Shown: in pieces, positions 25,231 to 34,701 of the stretch
Layout of the letters: each line of letters begins with the position of its first letter
Numbering within the stretch: position 1 is the first letter of the stretch
Assembly (NCBI RefSeq): GCF_003711845.1
Contig: NZ_RHLQ01000002.1
Location: 79,117-143,116 of the forward strand
Source of the DNA: Lysinibacillus halotolerans
GTDB lineage: Bacteria; Bacillota; Bacilli; Bacillales_A; Planococcaceae
Length of the DNA stretch: 64,000 bases
Reading direction: 5' to 3'
Translations under genes and position numbers: made by a program
The notes under the pieces: generated by a model
Database searches by the model: none
Told to the model about the DNA's origin: nothing
Seen by the model: the letters and a program-made list of their open reading frames with translations, nothing else

Positions 25231-25264
25231 AATCCTGGTTGTTTCGGCAATCAGGATTTTTTCT
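25231..25264 (+). terminator. Terminator of the SDR gene
   Basis: AATCCTGGTTG pairs with CAATCAGGATT around TTTCGG and is followed by TTTTC. Confidence 0.88.
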
Positions 25265-25470
25265 ATTATGTTAGTTAAATTTTAAAGATATTATGAATAT
25301 ACATTGAGCCTATTTATGACTATTGTTTCTGTAGTTTTCAATCGAAAATGAAACTTTTTTGCCATGTAAATCGTATGTTTTATATAAACGAATATGGTAA
25401 ATGATTAGAGAAGAGTATACTTACTATTTTAGATTCAATAGATACCATTTGTTAGAACGGAGGATAAAAG

Positions 25471-26619
25471 ATGTCTGAAACAAAAAATCCATTATTCGAA
25501 GATTTAGATACGATGGCAAAAGGTTCTACTGCTGAAGTTAAGGAAACGCCACAAACACAGCTTGTGTCTGAGCAAGAAATGTCCCAAATAAAAAAACGAC
25601 AACTCGCTCTAAAACAAGAACCTCAAGTTCAGTCCCTAGCTGAAAAAATCGATGTAAAAAATCAAATTGCCGTCTTAGAATTTGGGAAAGAGACTGCTAC
25701 AGCGATTTCGAATTTTTCAGATAAGATGCTTGCTACGATTAAAACGAGTAAGTTAGAAAAATCAAGTGAGTTAATACAAAACTTAAATAAAATTATGGAT
25801 CGGTTTGATCCACAAGATTTTAAAGAAGAGAAAAAAGGGAACTTTATAAAACGTCTTCTCAATAAAGGGAAAGAACAATTTGAGAGATTATTATCCAAAT
25901 ACGATACGATGAATAAAGAAATCGATGTCATTTACAATCAAATCCAAAAATATGAAATCGAAATGAAGCGAAATACAATGGAATTGGAACAAATGTATGA
26001 TCAAAACTTACATTACTTTCAAAGTTTAAGTGAACATATCGCTGCCATCGAAGTAAAACTAGAACAACTACAACCCCAAATTCCTATACTTGAAGCACGT
26101 GCCAACGAAGGGGATCAAGAAGCGATAATGGAGTTAGAATCGTTAAATCGTTCCATAGAGCTCTTAGAACAGCGCAGATACGATTTGGAAATGGCACAGC
26201 AAGTTTCTTTTCAAGCTGCACCTCAAATTCGTATGATCCAACAAGGGAATAATCATTTAATCGGAAAAATTAACTCTGCTTTCGTAACAACAATACCTAT
26301 TTTTAAACAAGGATTAATCCACGCCGTTTCTATTCAACGACAAAAATTAGTAGCAGACTCGATGAATGAATTAGACAAACGGACAAATGAAATGTTAATC
26401 CGTAATGCGGAAAATATACGGTCAAATAGTGTCAACATTGCTCGCACAGCGGGTCAGCCAAGCATTAAAATTGAAACAATTGAAACAACATGGCAGACCA
26501 TTATGGCGGGTATCGAAGAGACAAAACAAATTCAAGCTGAAACGGTGCGTAATCGAGAAGAAGGTAGAAAACGGATTGAACAATTACAACTTGAATATGA
26601 AAAATTAAAAAGAATGTAA
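25471..26619 (+). CDS. TelA/YceH-type toxic anion resistance protein
   Basis: A 382-residue, almost fully helical cytoplasmic protein of the TelA family. Features: a low-complexity acidic start, a central segment KLEKSSELIQNLNKIMDRFDPQDF (about 90-115), then KYDTMNKEIDVIYNQIQKYEIEM, a long coiled coil, and the conserved QAAPQIRMIQQGNNHLIGKINSAFVTTIPIFKQGLI (about 249-285). TelA-type proteins are linked to tellurite and other stress tolerance and in B. subtilis YceH is encoded with YceG/tellurium genes. Here the usual XpaC-type partner is not beside it. RBS ACGGAGGATAAAAG. Monocistronic with its own terminator. Function in this organism is inferred only. Confidence 0.85.
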   Translation: MSETKNPLFEDLDTMAKGSTAEVKETPQTQLVSEQEMSQIKKRQLALKQEPQVQSLAEKIDVKNQIAVLEFGKETATAISNFSDKMLATIKTSKLEKSSELIQNLNKIMDRFDPQDFKEEKKGNFIKRLLNKGKEQFERLLSKYDTMNKEIDVIYNQIQKYEIEMKRNTMELEQMYDQNLHYFQSLSEHIAAIEVKLEQLQPQIPILEARANEGDQEAIMELESLNRSIELLEQRRYDLEMAQQVSFQAAPQIRMIQQGNNHLIGKINSAFVTTIPIFKQGLIHAVSIQRQKLVADSMNELDKRTNEMLIRNAENIRSNSVNIARTAGQPSIKIETIETTWQTIMAGIEETKQIQAETVRNREEGRKRIEQLQLEYEKLKRM

Positions 26620-26622
26620 AAT

Positions 26623-26662
26623 AAAAAAGATTACCTTCCACTAAAGAAAGGTAATCTTTTTT
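26623..26662. terminator. Bidirectional terminator between telA-like and cotD-like genes
   Basis: AAAAAGATTACCTT pairs with AAAGGTAATCTTTTTT around CCACTAAAG; A- and T-runs flank both sides, so it can serve both convergent genes. Confidence 0.92.
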
Positions 26663-26668
26663 ATTCAT

Positions 26669-27025
26669 TTAGAAACCAAATCTTCTTCTTCTGTTCATTC
26701 CGCCAATACCGCCTACTCCGCCAGTTCCACCAAATCCGGCATTTCCACCGAATCCGCCAGTTCCCATTGGGAATCTATCTGCCCCTCGAACGAATTGATT
26801 AACAACAGATTCTGTTCTTGGGAAGAAGTGTTCATTATGAATTACATGTCTATTTACTGTAGTAGTGTGAATAGGATGAACATGTGGAACAACAGTGTTG
26901 ATAATATTTGTTTTTACAACCTCTTGAGTTGGTGATACTCGTGTAGGCGCAACTCGTGTTGGTAAAACGTTTGGTGGACAGCAAATTGGATTATTGCAAC
27001 GACCACGATGATGTTTTCTATGCAT
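26669..27025 (-). CDS. CotD-like spore coat protein
   Basis: A 118-residue protein of spore-coat CotD type: basic His/Arg/Cys-rich start (MHRKHHRGRCNNPICCPP), a Pro/Thr/Val segment with repeated LPTRVAPTRVSPTQ, the conserved core VVPHVHPIHTTTVNRHVIHNEHFFP (about 46-70), then a Gly-rich tail with GFGG/GTGG repeats ending in MNRRRRFGF. CotD proteins are inner-coat components made in the mother cell under sigma-K. The frame is open 76 codons further upstream, but ATG 27025 has GAGGAGGGG at proper distance and starts the conserved part, so the longer version is rejected. Confidence 0.88.
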   Translation of the reverse strand: MHRKHHRGRCNNPICCPPNVLPTRVAPTRVSPTQEVVKTNIINTVVPHVHPIHTTTVNRHVIHNEHFFPRTESVVNQFVRGADRFPMGTGGFGGNAGFGGTGGVGGIGGMNRRRRFGF

Positions 27026-27465
27026 AAATTTTCCCCTCCTCTTTTTAATATTTACTGCAATAATAATGTATTCAATTGTAAGTAAATGAACTAGATTTTT
27101 ACCTATTATATTGAAAGTACTAGCATAACAATTTTCTAATTTTATTTTTTTGTGATAAATTACCTTATTTTTATGAAAAGAGTCGAAGTTAATGTTAAAG
27201 GAATCAAAAAGCTTAAACTGGCCGATTTTACGCATGATATTTAGGGAAAACAAAAGCTAAAGACAGATAAGAATTCTATTAAATTTTGATAAATCATAGC
27301 TTTTTGAAAAGAAAATTCACCCATTTTACTCTTAAAATTCATGGTCAGATTTAAAAGTAAAATAATTTATTGGTATTTCATATCAAAAAATTCTCACTTA
27401 AAAGGGAAATTTCTTTATAATTGGAAAAAAGTAAGCGGATTTTATAATTCATGGAACTTTTTTAA
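27026..27465. other. AT-rich divergent spacer
   Basis: About 440 bases between the CotD-like gene and the ABC exporter operon. I see no gene or hairpin that stands out; the coat-gene promoter must lie at the left end but I could not fix it. Confidence 0.4.
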
Positions 27466-27503
27466 TTGTTATCCGTATAACAAAAGACAGCTATTAGTAC
27501 AAT
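27466..27503 (+). promoter_or_regulatory. Operator-like palindrome and -10 box before the ABC exporter operon
   Basis: TTGTTAT-CCGT-ATAACAA (27466-27483) is a perfect 7-bp inverted repeat. It overlaps the -35 position of a promoter whose -10 would be TAG-TACAAT (27498-27503). The geometry fits a repressor site, for example of GntR/YtrA type, but no regulator gene is adjacent. Confidence 0.5.
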
Positions 27504-27540
27504 ACTCTTAGCAATCTAAAGTTCAGGAAGGAGCTATACA

Positions 27541-28440
27541 ATGACTTTAGCCTTAAAACATGTAGTGAAAAAATATAAAGATTTCACTGCGGTTAACGAT
27601 TTAAATTTCACAATAGGAAAAGGTGAAATTTTTGGTTTAATCGGTCAAAACGGTGCTGGAAAAACGACTACTTTCCGTATGATTCTTGATTTGCAAGAAC
27701 AAACAGCAGGTAGTATAACATGGGATGGTTCACCGATTAATAAAATTAACCGTGATTGGTTAGGATATTTACCAGAAGAACGGGGTATTTTCCCACAAAT
27801 GAAAGTTGAAGACCAATTGATTTTCTTCGGTAAATTACGAGGCATGAACCGCGATAAATTGAAAAAAGAAATTGATTTTTGGATTCAACGATTTGAATTA
27901 GAAGAGAAAAGAAATGAAAAAGCAGAAACATTGTCTAAAGGAAACCAGCAAAAAGTACAATTAATAGCTAGTTTCATTCACAAACCGAAATTTCTAATTT
28001 TAGACGAACCTTTTAGTGGCCTTGATCCAGTAAACCGCGATCTTTTAAAAAATGCCATATTACTTTTAAAAGAAAGAGGTGTTACGATTCTTTTCTCTAG
28101 TCACCAAATGGACAATGTAGAAGAGTTGTGTGACCATCTTTGTATATTAAAACGAGGTGTTTCATTGTTCTCTGGTAGTTTATTAGATTTGAAAAAACAA
28201 TACGGGAAAACAAAGTTAACCATCCGTACAACTGTACCGAAGGAAGAAATAGAAAAAATGGCAGGGGTTAAAGACGTAAAAGTAGTGCGGGATGAGTATG
28301 TCTTAACGTTAATGGATGAATCCTTTGCAAAACCTATTTTTGAGTTGATTTCAAACGGTCAATATATTGAAAAGTTTAGTCTTGATTATTTATCCCTTGA
28401 TGAAATCTTCAAAGATAAGGTAGGTGGCAATAATGAGTAA
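27541..28440 (+). CDS. ABC-2 exporter ATP-binding subunit, YhaQ-like
   Basis: A 299-residue ABC ATPase: Walker A GQNGAGKTT (about 34-42), Q-loop near PEERGIFPQ, signature LSKGNQQK (about 132-139), Walker B FLILDEPFSGLDP (about 151-163), and switch His in FSSHQMD. The C-terminal 85 residues (from about FSGSLLDLKKQYG) are the DUF4162-type extension common in NatA/YhaQ/EcsA-like proteins. Size and pairing with a 412-residue permease match B. subtilis YhaQ-YhaP. These systems are linked to sodium or drug export; the substrate is unknown here. RBS GGAAGGAGC. Its stop lies inside the permease gene. Confidence 0.88.
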   Translation: MTLALKHVVKKYKDFTAVNDLNFTIGKGEIFGLIGQNGAGKTTTFRMILDLQEQTAGSITWDGSPINKINRDWLGYLPEERGIFPQMKVEDQLIFFGKLRGMNRDKLKKEIDFWIQRFELEEKRNEKAETLSKGNQQKVQLIASFIHKPKFLILDEPFSGLDPVNRDLLKNAILLLKERGVTILFSSHQMDNVEELCDHLCILKRGVSLFSGSLLDLKKQYGKTKLTIRTTVPKEEIEKMAGVKDVKVVRDEYVLTLMDESFAKPIFELISNGQYIEKFSLDYLSLDEIFKDKVGGNNE

Positions 28441-29671
28441 ATTATCCATACTCGTTAAGCAACTTTATAAAGAAAAGGTAAGAGGGAAATCCTTTATTTT
28501 AATGACCCTTTTATACTTAGCTATTATTACAGTAGTAATGTATTGGTCCGATATTAAAGCACTGTTTGTTAACGATGAAGCTCTTCAAATCGCTTTAGTA
28601 AATGAAACACCAGTGGAATTAGAACCAATTTTCGCCTCCAATGATGACATTACGTTTAGTTATCCGACCGAGTCAAAAGAAAATCTATATAAACAATTAG
28701 AAGATGAAAAATTAGATGCGGTTGTAATTGTTTCAGATGAAAATGAATCAATAAAAGCGGAAATTGCTACATACACTCCTTTAAAGTTAAATGATCAATC
28801 TACCATTTCATCTTTAATCCAATATGCAGGTAGTATTTATGGTATTCAACAACTAAATTTAACAGCTGAGGAAGCAGAGAAAATATTAAACTCTGAACCG
28901 ATTATTACAACAACAAATATTAATGAAGAAAGTGGAAATGCAAAAAGTGAAGATCAAAAACAATCTGGATTATGGGTATCATATGGTGTCGGTATTGTTA
29001 TTTATTTCTTTGTTATGAGCTTCTTATCTATCATAACAACAGATGTCGCTTCCGAAAAAGGATCCCGTGCTTTAGAAATGTTATTAGTTAGTGTGAAACC
29101 AGGAACACATTTCCAATCGAAAATATTAGGTACAATGTTAGTCGCATTAACTCAGTTTGGTGTTATTTTCGGATTCCTATTTGTGCTCCTACGATTTACG
29201 GATGGCGGTTCAAAATGGGAAATCGTTCAGTCTATATTAAGTGATATTTCCTATTCATACGTATTTTACGTTCTTGCATTCCTATTGTTAACGGTTGTTC
29301 TTTATTTAATTATCGGAGCTTTATTCGGTTCCCTTGTTTCGAAAGTAGAAGAAGCTTCCCAAGTAATGATGCCTGCCATGATGATTACCTTAATCGGTTT
29401 TTATGTAATGATTTCAGGTATAGGTAACCCTGATACGATATTAATCAAAATATTCTCCTATATCCCATTGACTTCAGGAATGGTTATGCCAATGCGGATT
29501 GGAGCAACTGACATTTCAACAATTGAACCTATTATTTCATTAGTACTTCTTATTGTAACGTGTATTGCTGCTTATATATTGAGCCTTTCATTCTATAAAC
29601 GAAGTGTATTAACTTATAGTACAGGTGGCATTATTGAAAAAATTAAAACCGTTTTAAAAGTAACAACTTAA
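28433..29671 (+). CDS. ABC-2 exporter permease, YhaP/NatB-like
   Basis: A 412-residue ABC-2-type permease: one N-terminal transmembrane helix (about 20-38), a large extracytoplasmic domain (about 45-175, rich in Glu/Asn), then five hydrophobic segments from about residue 180, including SFLSIITTDVASEKGSRALEMLLVSVKPGTHFQSKI, the conserved cytoplasmic loop of ABC-2 permeases. Start ATG 28433 lies within the last 8 bases of the ATPase gene (frame also open from GTG 28424), so translation is coupled. The two genes form one exporter operon ended by the terminator at 29692. Confidence 0.88.
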   Translation: MSKLSILVKQLYKEKVRGKSFILMTLLYLAIITVVMYWSDIKALFVNDEALQIALVNETPVELEPIFASNDDITFSYPTESKENLYKQLEDEKLDAVVIVSDENESIKAEIATYTPLKLNDQSTISSLIQYAGSIYGIQQLNLTAEEAEKILNSEPIITTTNINEESGNAKSEDQKQSGLWVSYGVGIVIYFFVMSFLSIITTDVASEKGSRALEMLLVSVKPGTHFQSKILGTMLVALTQFGVIFGFLFVLLRFTDGGSKWEIVQSILSDISYSYVFYVLAFLLLTVVLYLIIGALFGSLVSKVEEASQVMMPAMMITLIGFYVMISGIGNPDTILIKIFSYIPLTSGMVMPMRIGATDISTIEPIISLVLLIVTCIAAYILSLSFYKRSVLTYSTGGIIEKIKTVLKVTT

Positions 29672-29691
29672 AAAATTCTAACTTAAAAAAG

Positions 29692-29726
29692 ATATATGTT
29701 CGCTTTTTGAACATATATTTTTTTTT
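29692..29726 (+). terminator. Terminator of the YhaQP-like operon
   Basis: ATATATGTTC and GAACATATAT form a 10-bp stem with a 7-base loop, followed by T8. Confidence 0.93.
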
Positions 29727-29886
29727 GCTTATACAACTTTCGACCGAAATGTTTCGAATATTGAATTATTTTTCGGAATTATCTTCACGCATTATACATT
29801 ATTTGCTAAAATAAGTTGGTCTCATTCAAAGAACTGAAAATTCTAGAAATTAAAAATTTAAACTGAGGCAAGAAGAAGGTGAATCG

Positions 29887-31644
29887 ATGAAAGTCTTTTT
29901 GAAATTAGGTTGGTTTTTTAAAGAAAGGAAAAAAGAGTATCTTATTGGGCTAACGATGCTTGCTTTAGTAGCGGTATTAAATTTAATTCCGCCAAAGGTT
30001 ATAGGTTATGTCATCGATGAAATCGGTAGTCGTAAACTTACACCTGGTTCCCTTGGGAAATGGGTTGGTCTTATTGTAATTGTAGCCATTTTAGCATATA
30101 TGCTTCGCTACTATTGGCGACTAATGATCTTTGGTTCATCCAATTATCTTGCGAAAAATTTAAGGGAAAAACTTTTCCGTCATTTTAGTAAAATGAGTCC
30201 GTCCTTCTATCAACAACGTCGAGTTGGGGACTTAATGGCCCATGCAACAAACGACATATCTGCGGTACAACAAACTGCAGGAGGCGGAGTATTAACTTTA
30301 TTTGACTCTGTGACGACTGGTGGATTTGTGATTATTGCGATGGCTTTTACGATCGACTGGCGATTAACTTTAATTGCTTTAATTCCAATGCCACTTATGG
30401 CCATATCTACTAGTTACTATGGTAAATTACTACATTTAAAGTTTCGTGATGCACAAGCTGCCTTTTCTGATCTAAACGATAAAACACAGGAAAGTATTTC
30501 AGGTATCAAGGTCATTAAAACTTTTGGTCAACAAAAGGAGGATACTGATGACTTTACCCGACTTTCCAATGATGTAGTAGAAAAAAATATGAAAGTAGCT
30601 AAAATTGATTCTTTATTCGATCCGACCATTAGTTTAATTATTGGATTTAGTTTCATGTTAAGTCTCGGTTTTGGAGCAAAATTTATTCATGAAGGTACAA
30701 TGTCAATCGGAGACTTAGTTGCTTTTAACACATACTTAGGTTTACTTGTTTGGCCAATGCTTGCCTTTGGTATGTTGTTTAACATTATGGAACGGGGATC
30801 TGCTTCCTATGATCGAATTGAACAACTTTTATCTGTTCCAGTTCAAATCGATGATAAAGAACAGGCAATTGATACAAAACCGAACGGTGATATCGTATTT
30901 TCTGTCAATGATTTTAAATTTCCTGATGATGAAGCTAGCGCATTATATAACGTACACTTTGAATTAAAACAAGGTCAAACATTAGGAATCGTCGGTAAAA
31001 CAGGTTCTGGAAAGACGACAATTTTAAAACTGTTACTCCGTGAATTTGAAGGTTTTGACGGTGTAATAAAATTTGGAGATTACTTTATCGATGAATATAA
31101 AAAAATTAAATTGAGAGAAGCCATTGGTTACGTTCCTCAAGACCATTTTCTATTTTCAGCATCCGTTTATGAAAATATCGCATTTATTAACCCTAAAGCG
31201 GACAAAGAAACAGTGGAACGAGTTGCAAAGCTTGCCCATATACATGTTGACATTTTACGTTTTACTGAAGGATACGACACAATTGTTGGTGAACGAGGAG
31301 TTTCGCTGTCTGGTGGTCAAAAGCAGCGGATATCGATTGCTCGTGCTTTAATGATGCAACCTGAACTATTAATTTTAGATGATTCTTTATCTGCAGTAGA
31401 TGCTAAAACGGAAGAATCCATTTTAAAATCTTTGAAAGAAGCAAGAGAAGATTCTACAACGATTATTACATCCCATCGTTTAAGTGCCATTGAACATGCT
31501 CATCTCATTATTGTGATGCATGAAGGAACAATTGTAGAAAAGGGTACCCACGAGGAATTAATGGAACTCCAAGGACGTTATTATGAAATGTATCAACTTC
31601 AACAATTGGAACAATTAGTAGAGAAGGGAGGGGAAGTCAAATGA
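29887..31644 (+). CDS. Heterodimeric multidrug ABC exporter subunit, BmrC/YheI-like
   Basis: A 585-residue fused membrane-ATPase half transporter, the same length as B. subtilis YheI/BmrC. Six transmembrane helices span about 15-300; the ATPase has Walker A VGKTGSGKTT (about 371-380), signature LSGGQKQR (about 474-481) and Walker B LLILDD (Asp499). The catalytic Glu after Walker B is replaced by Asp, as in the degenerate-site subunit of heterodimeric exporters. Switch His in TSHRLSA is present. RBS AAGAAGGTG. Its stop overlaps the next start by 4 bases. A multidrug role is inferred from family; no BmrB-type leader peptide is evident upstream. Confidence 0.9.
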   Translation: MKVFLKLGWFFKERKKEYLIGLTMLALVAVLNLIPPKVIGYVIDEIGSRKLTPGSLGKWVGLIVIVAILAYMLRYYWRLMIFGSSNYLAKNLREKLFRHFSKMSPSFYQQRRVGDLMAHATNDISAVQQTAGGGVLTLFDSVTTGGFVIIAMAFTIDWRLTLIALIPMPLMAISTSYYGKLLHLKFRDAQAAFSDLNDKTQESISGIKVIKTFGQQKEDTDDFTRLSNDVVEKNMKVAKIDSLFDPTISLIIGFSFMLSLGFGAKFIHEGTMSIGDLVAFNTYLGLLVWPMLAFGMLFNIMERGSASYDRIEQLLSVPVQIDDKEQAIDTKPNGDIVFSVNDFKFPDDEASALYNVHFELKQGQTLGIVGKTGSGKTTILKLLLREFEGFDGVIKFGDYFIDEYKKIKLREAIGYVPQDHFLFSASVYENIAFINPKADKETVERVAKLAHIHVDILRFTEGYDTIVGERGVSLSGGQKQRISIARALMMQPELLILDDSLSAVDAKTEESILKSLKEAREDSTTIITSHRLSAIEHAHLIIVMHEGTIVEKGTHEELMELQGRYYEMYQLQQLEQLVEKGGEVK

Positions 31645-33410
31645 ATAAACAACCAGCCTTTTCTAGTAAAGAACAAAGACAAATTGTTATTAGACTTTTT
31701 AGTTACTTGAAACCTCATAAAAAAGCAGTTTCTTTCGCCCTATTTTTATTATTGTTGACGGTTATTGGCGACGTTTTAGGACCTTATATAATAAAAGTAT
31801 TCCTAGATGATCACTTAGCAGTTGGGAATTTTGATTTCCAACCAATAATTCTTCTAGCCGTATCTTATTTTATCATCCAAGTGTTAAATGTCGTTATTTC
31901 CTATTTGCAGTTAGTAAAATTCCAAGAGATTGCTTTAAAGATTATACAGCAACTAAGAATCGATGTATTTAAGAAAATTCATCAACTAGGTATGCGCTAT
32001 TTCGATGATACGCCGGCAGGGACGATTGTATCCCGGGCGACAAATGATACAGAGGCAATTAAAGATTTATTTGTTTCCGTTTTAAGTACTTTCGTCCAAG
32101 CTGCTTTCCTAATTGTAGGGATATATGTTGCGATGTTTTTATTAAATCCATTGTTAGCATTGTTTACACTCATTTTACTCCCGCTTATTTTCTTAGTAGT
32201 TTATTTATATCGAAAATATAGTTCCGTTGTCTATATGACGATGAGGGAAAAGTTAAGTCAATTGAACGCTAAATTAGCGGAGAGTTTATCTGGCATGGGC
32301 ATTATCCAAGCTTTTAGGCAGGAAAAACGATTTAATGACGAATTTGACGAAATTAATCATGAGCATTACATAGCGATGATGAATAATACAAAGTTGAATA
32401 GTATTTTACTTCGTCCCGTTATTGATCTAATCTATTTTACTGCCATTGTCATTTTATTAACCTATTTCGGAATTACGTCCTTTGAAACGGCCATTGAAGT
32501 CGGAACGGTATATGCGTTTATCACATATATCAATCGATTTTTTGAACCTGTTAATAATGTAATGGAACGATTAGCGATTTATCAACAAGCCATCGTTGCT
32601 GGATCCCGAGTGTTCACTTTACTTGATGAAGAAGAAATCGAACCAAAACAAGGGGAAAGCAATGAACTTATCACTGAAGGTTTGATTGAATTTAAAAATG
32701 TTACTTTTAGTTATGATGGCAAAACAAATGTATTAAAAAATATTTCCTTTACAGTGAAACCTGGTGAAACGATTGCTCTTGTTGGACATACTGGAAGCGG
32801 GAAAAGTTCGATTATTAATTTATTAATGCGTTTTTACGAATTTGAACAAGGTGATATTTTCATAGATGGAGTTTCGATTAAATCCTATAGTAAAAATGAG
32901 TTAAGAAGAAAAATTGGTTTAGTACTTCAGGATCCGTTTCTATTTTATGGAACGATAGAAAGTAACATTAAACTATTTAATGATGAATTGACAGAAGAAG
33001 ATGTAGTCGATGCAGCGAAGTTTGTTCAAGCCGACACGTTTATCGAACAATTACCAAACGGATATAAGCAACGGGTAACGGAAAGAGGTTCGACATTCTC
33101 AAGTGGTCAGCGCCAACTTGTAGCCTTTGCCCGAACGATTGCAACCAATCCAAAAATATTAGTTTTAGATGAAGCAACAGCATCGATTGATACAGAAACG
33201 GAAGCAGCTATTCAATCTTCCTTAGAGAAGATGAGAAAAGGGAGAACAACCATTGCAATCGCCCATCGTCTCTCAACTATTCAAGATGCTGAACAAATTT
33301 TAGTTTTACATCAAGGGGAAATTATTGAAAAGGGTACCCATCAAGAATTGTTAGCACAACAAGGGCTTTACCATAAAATGTATTTATTACAAAACGGAAT
33401 CGTACAATAA
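31641..33410 (+). CDS. Heterodimeric multidrug ABC exporter subunit, BmrD/YheH-like
   Basis: A 589-residue half transporter that should pair with the preceding subunit. Transmembrane domain about 25-315; ATPase with Walker A VGHTGSGKSS (about 377-386), Walker B ILVLDEATASID with the canonical catalytic Glu511, but a degenerate signature FSSGQRQL in place of LSGGQ. Together with the Asp499 change in the partner, this makes one full and one degenerate ATP site, the layout known for BmrCD-type exporters. B. subtilis BmrD is longer (673) owing to an extension missing here. Translation is coupled by the ATGA overlap. Terminator follows at 33421. Confidence 0.9.
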   Translation: MNKQPAFSSKEQRQIVIRLFSYLKPHKKAVSFALFLLLLTVIGDVLGPYIIKVFLDDHLAVGNFDFQPIILLAVSYFIIQVLNVVISYLQLVKFQEIALKIIQQLRIDVFKKIHQLGMRYFDDTPAGTIVSRATNDTEAIKDLFVSVLSTFVQAAFLIVGIYVAMFLLNPLLALFTLILLPLIFLVVYLYRKYSSVVYMTMREKLSQLNAKLAESLSGMGIIQAFRQEKRFNDEFDEINHEHYIAMMNNTKLNSILLRPVIDLIYFTAIVILLTYFGITSFETAIEVGTVYAFITYINRFFEPVNNVMERLAIYQQAIVAGSRVFTLLDEEEIEPKQGESNELITEGLIEFKNVTFSYDGKTNVLKNISFTVKPGETIALVGHTGSGKSSIINLLMRFYEFEQGDIFIDGVSIKSYSKNELRRKIGLVLQDPFLFYGTIESNIKLFNDELTEEDVVDAAKFVQADTFIEQLPNGYKQRVTERGSTFSSGQRQLVAFARTIATNPKILVLDEATASIDTETEAAIQSSLEKMRKGRTTIAIAHRLSTIQDAEQILVLHQGEIIEKGTHQELLAQQGLYHKMYLLQNGIVQ

Positions 33411-33420
33411 AGGGGAGTAG

Positions 33421-33453
33421 GGGATGTTTCAAATTGAAACATCCCTTTCTTTC
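33421..33453 (+). terminator. Terminator of the BmrCD-like operon
   Basis: GGGATGTTTCAA and TTGAAACATCCC are a perfect 12-bp inverted repeat, followed by TTTCTTTCC. Confidence 0.88.
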
Positions 33454-33583
33454 CAATCAATATTGCGCATTTTTTCTATTCTAAAGGTTTTAAAGGAATG
33501 AATGAGTCATAGTCATTTACTTCATTATTTTCGAGGACTATAATTGGTGTATTCTACAGATATAAATTGAAGAAGGTGTCAAA

Positions 33584-34510
33584 ATGAATGAAAATCAAAA
33601 AGGTATTTTTTATGCATTCGCAGCATATGGAATATGGGGGATCTTTCCCCTTTACTGGAAGCTACTAAATCATGTTGATAGTTTAGAAGTATTAGTTTCC
33701 AGAGTAATTTGGTCCTTTGTTTTTACGTTTATTTTTATTTTAATCATTAAACAAAGACATTTACTTATGGAAGATTTAAAATCTTTATGGAAAAATAAAA
33801 AACTATTTCTATCTCTTCTAGCAGCTTCCTTCGTCATTTCTTGCAACTGGTTTTTATATATTTATGCAGTTAATAATGACCATGTAGTAGATGCAAGTTT
33901 AGGTTATTATATTAACCCATTAATTACGGTTGTGTTTGGAATGATTTTCTTTAACGAAAAGTTATCGAAGCTTCAATTATGTTCAGTACTTGTCGCATTC
34001 ATGGGTGTGCTATTTTTAACTTTCGGCTATGGAAAAATACCATGGATAGCCCTTTTAATTGCCTTTAGTTTTGCAATTTATAGTGCATTAAAGAAAAAAA
34101 TTACCCTGAATGCTACGCGTGGGTTAGTAATCGAAACGTTATTTATGCTACCTTTCGCTTTAGCTTACTATATTTATATTATGTCTACTAATAAGATGTC
34201 CTTTTTACATTTTAATTGGCAAACGGATCTTTATTTAATTTTAGGTGGGGTAGTAACTGCATACCCTCTTATATTATTTGCAAAAGGGGCGAAATTGCTA
34301 CCGCAATACGTAATCGGTTTTATCCAATATATGACTCCTACCATTGTACTTATTTTAGGAATCGTTTTATATCACGAGCCCTTTACATCAACGGAGTTAG
34401 TATCCTTTAGTTTCATTTGGTTAGCAATCCTGCTCTTTACGATATCAACGATTATAGAGTCGAGAAAGAAACATATTTTAAACCAACAAACCGTAAATAG
34501 TAAAGTGTAG
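33584..34510 (+). CDS. rarD: RarD-type EamA (DMT) transporter
   Basis: A 308-residue membrane protein with ten hydrophobic segments. The start NQKGIFYAFAAYGIWGIFPLYWKLLNHV and the segment ASLGYYINPLITVVFGMIFFNEKLSKLQ are hallmark RarD sequences of the drug/metabolite transporter superfamily. Bacterial RarD proteins are annotated as chloramphenicol-sensitive or permease proteins; the substrate is not established. RBS AGAAGGTGTC. It stands alone, with no strong terminator visible after it. Confidence 0.9.
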   Translation: MNENQKGIFYAFAAYGIWGIFPLYWKLLNHVDSLEVLVSRVIWSFVFTFIFILIIKQRHLLMEDLKSLWKNKKLFLSLLAASFVISCNWFLYIYAVNNDHVVDASLGYYINPLITVVFGMIFFNEKLSKLQLCSVLVAFMGVLFLTFGYGKIPWIALLIAFSFAIYSALKKKITLNATRGLVIETLFMLPFALAYYIYIMSTNKMSFLHFNWQTDLYLILGGVVTAYPLILFAKGAKLLPQYVIGFIQYMTPTIVLILGIVLYHEPFTSTELVSFSFIWLAILLFTISTIIESRKKHILNQQTVNSKV

Positions 34511-34701
34511 TTATTTATTTTAATAATTTGGACTTTTTTAGAACTTATAAGGGGAAGTATATAGATACTTAACACATCATTATTAAATGAACATCATATT
34601 GTCTTCATAATGAATTGGACATGAAATTTTCACATTCCTTTAAAGGCATTTTGATGAAAAGTTTGGTACGATGAAGACATTAATTGTAAGGAGAGAACTA
34701 C

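Noticed and set aside
26669..27253. Extended 194-residue version of the CotD-like protein
   Set aside because: The added 76 residues are low-quality (non-coat-like) and the ribosome site and conserved start lie at 27025.
29727..29886. BmrB-type leader peptide for the BmrCD-like operon
   Set aside because: No short frame with ribosome site and attenuator hairpins is apparent in the 160-base leader.
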